This document shows, one piece after another, positions 62,186 through 64,000 of a stretch of 64,000 nt of DNA; position 1 is the first letter of the stretch, and each line of letters opens with the position of its first letter. The translations under genes and the position numbers were made by a program. Source of the DNA: Lingula anatina (taxonomy: Eukaryota; Brachiopoda; Lingulata; Lingulida; Lingulidae); the NCBI RefSeq assembly GCF_001039355.2, contig NW_019776091.1, positions 105,456-169,455 on the forward strand, given 5' to 3'. The notes beneath the pieces were generated by a model. It did not search any database. It was given only the letters and a program-made list of their open reading frames with translations, and was not told where the DNA came from.

Positions 62186-64000
62186 ATACGTAAGAATATT
62201 TTACACTAACATAAATATTCTATTTTGCTAGATGTTTACAGGAATCACAATATGTGATATGCCATTTGCTGAATAACGCTTCAGGGTTTGATGTTGAAAC
62301 AAAGTTTTGATATTACTCAGATATAGTTGTTAAATGTGAGAGCTAGATCTGGATTCTACATCCTTTTTTCTTTCATTTTTTGTTGTCACGTTTCTAAGTC
62401 GTGGATGGAATTGTGCGTAGGGTTCGTAAAGTGGCCAGCATAACAAGATCAAGATGATAAGGGCAGATATGCCTCGCTAGTTTTCTGTTGATTGAAAACA
62501 CTATATTTCCAGAAATTGACAAAGATTTACAGAATATCAGTGCGCTGGAATCTGAAGTTCCTAGACGCTGCCCGATAGTAGGCCTACTAGTTATTCTTAA
62601 TTAAAGTATCTGCTAAAGTTTAACGTACCGCTACCGTTAATTCCTTATAATTAGCAAATATATAAGTGCACTGTGACATTGTACGTTAAAGTAGTTCTAG
62701 AAAACTTAACAGACAACTGATGCACGTTTCTGACACGGTTAATACACTTGGGGTACGTTGTATACCTGTAGGCCAATATCTTTTCATGGGGACATTTATC
62801 CAGCTGGTAAAAATACGTTTTAAGTTATAATTTGTATATTTTTTTCCTGTAAAGAACTCACAGGAGAGCTTTGCTCTCTATGGAATAAGGCCCTACTCAG
62901 TGTCAATGCGTTGTCCGAAGCACGGCGGATCACGCGACAAGGAAGAAGCTGTCACTGCGCTCGGTAGGACAGCGATGACGCATGCGCTGAGCGTGGCAGA
63001 AGAATACGGAAAGGCTCGGATGCAATCTCTATATTGTGCAATATATCCACGCAATTTGGACAGTGACGCTTTCATTCGTGTAACAATCTGTTTAAATTCG
63101 AAGTGAACATAGATATGCATTTTTTTTAAATTCTATTAATCTTTTCTTTCTTTCTTTATTATTTTTTTTTGAGAATTTTGTTTTAATTCAAAAGGGTTTG
63201 ATGAGACTGTCTGTTTGAGATGTTTTGAGACTGTCAGAGATATATTACAGCTTCAGTACAAGCGGAAATAGTATAACAGATTCATGATATTCCAATGCCG
63301 TAGAGAATTCAGTTGCAAATAATATGTTGATAAATATTTATTGTGTTTACAGTGCTTTCCAAAAGCGAAAGAACAATGTTTGTAAAAAGAAAAATTTACA
63401 TTGTTGTTACAGGAAATAAATTGTATAGTAGTTGTGTACGTCAAACATGAAAACTTTCATTTTATGATTATTATTATTCTTGTCAAAGAATCATAATTCT
63501 ACTCGAGTTGAAATGGCGACCCAAAGAAAAAGACAAGAAAAATAGTGACCGCTGGGACTAACCTCAGAATGTGAACAAGTGCCAGCAAGTCCTGTTTTGC
63601 CATTAACTACAGATCATATTCTACTTTTCACATTCTTTTTATTTGATAATTCCGATCACGTCCTATGCAGTGGTGTATAACTGTGACCCAAGTTCAACAA
63701 AATCACACGATGACCAGAATTAGTGACCTGTTATGCGTTTCTGAATTTGTAACATTTGATTTTTAATACAAAAATATGGTGTAACTTATTTCACGAGAGC
63801 GTAAAACGTTTTCTTCGAGAATGAAAATCAATATGAAGGTGTTTAGAGATTATCAAAATCGCTCTTTCTGAGAATTCAAAGTTGTATTATTCATTCTTTC
63901 TTTTCTCCTTTCATACTTCTTTTTCTCACTGTGTAATATTAAATAAGCAATATTCTCATTATTATTATTTTCTCTTTATTGATACCAGCACATTTTGGTA
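62186..64000. other. 3' flank, no recognisable gene
   Basis: Mostly AT-rich. A short CpG-rich island at about 62900-63080, with an NRF1-like GCATGCGC at 62979-62986, is open on both strands but shows no family similarity. It may be distal 3'UTR or a regulatory segment. Confidence 0.5.

Noticed and set aside
1-64000. tRNA, rRNA, snRNA genes and CRISPR arrays
   Set aside because: No B-box plus A-box pair with cloverleaf, no conserved rRNA core and no regularly spaced direct repeats with unique spacers were seen.

Overview
The window looks like nuclear DNA from an invertebrate animal, most likely a marine lophotrochozoan such as a mollusc or a relative; the phylum is my inference, not something the sequence proves. 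It is AT-rich, crowded with microsatellites and minisatellites, almost empty of long open reading frames, and contains three short assembly gaps (one N at 28995, 23 Ns at 40986-41008, one N at 43914). It has no bacterial-style gene packing, operons or CRISPR array.

One gene is certain: a plus-strand LIM-homeobox gene of the Lhx2/Lhx9/apterous family. Four exons are unambiguous: LIM1 (39506-39711), LIM2 plus a basic linker (44652-44995), homeodomain helices 1-2 and the start of helix 3 (61385-61590), and the rest of helix 3 plus a Ser/Thr-rich tail (61750-62049). A fifth, first coding exon (32848-32943) is proposed. It has an ATG in good context with an in-frame stop just upstream, a consensus splice donor, a matching splice phase, and CCAAT and TATA elements 330-400 bp upstream. 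Joined, the five exons give a continuous 383-codon frame, close to the length of vertebrate Lhx2 and Lhx9. Introns are about 6.6, 4.9, 16.4 and 0.16 kb. The homeodomain is interrupted between residues 46 and 47, the family's usual place.

Layout: 1-13.5 kb has no recognisable gene. At 13.53-14.04 kb there is a promoter-like, CpG-rich segment with splice donors, possibly a distal first exon. At 22.1 kb a short signal-peptide reading frame ends exactly at a strong splice donor and may be a first exon of another gene. From 22.3 to 32.4 kb is non-coding sequence with several tandem repeats. From 32.45 to 62.2 kb is the Lhx2/9 gene. From 62.2 to 64 kb is the 3' flank.

The encoded protein should be a nuclear transcription factor. 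Its two LIM zinc fingers bind LDB/Chip-type cofactors, a KGRPRKRK segment provides an AT-hook-like and nuclear-localisation element, and the homeodomain binds TAAT-type sites. I found no new multi-gene system. The points most worth following are the divergent first exon with its promoter, the possible truncated-homeodomain isoform, the two orphan promoter or exon candidates upstream, and a 453-bp duplicated block beside a single N that is probably an unmerged haplotype.
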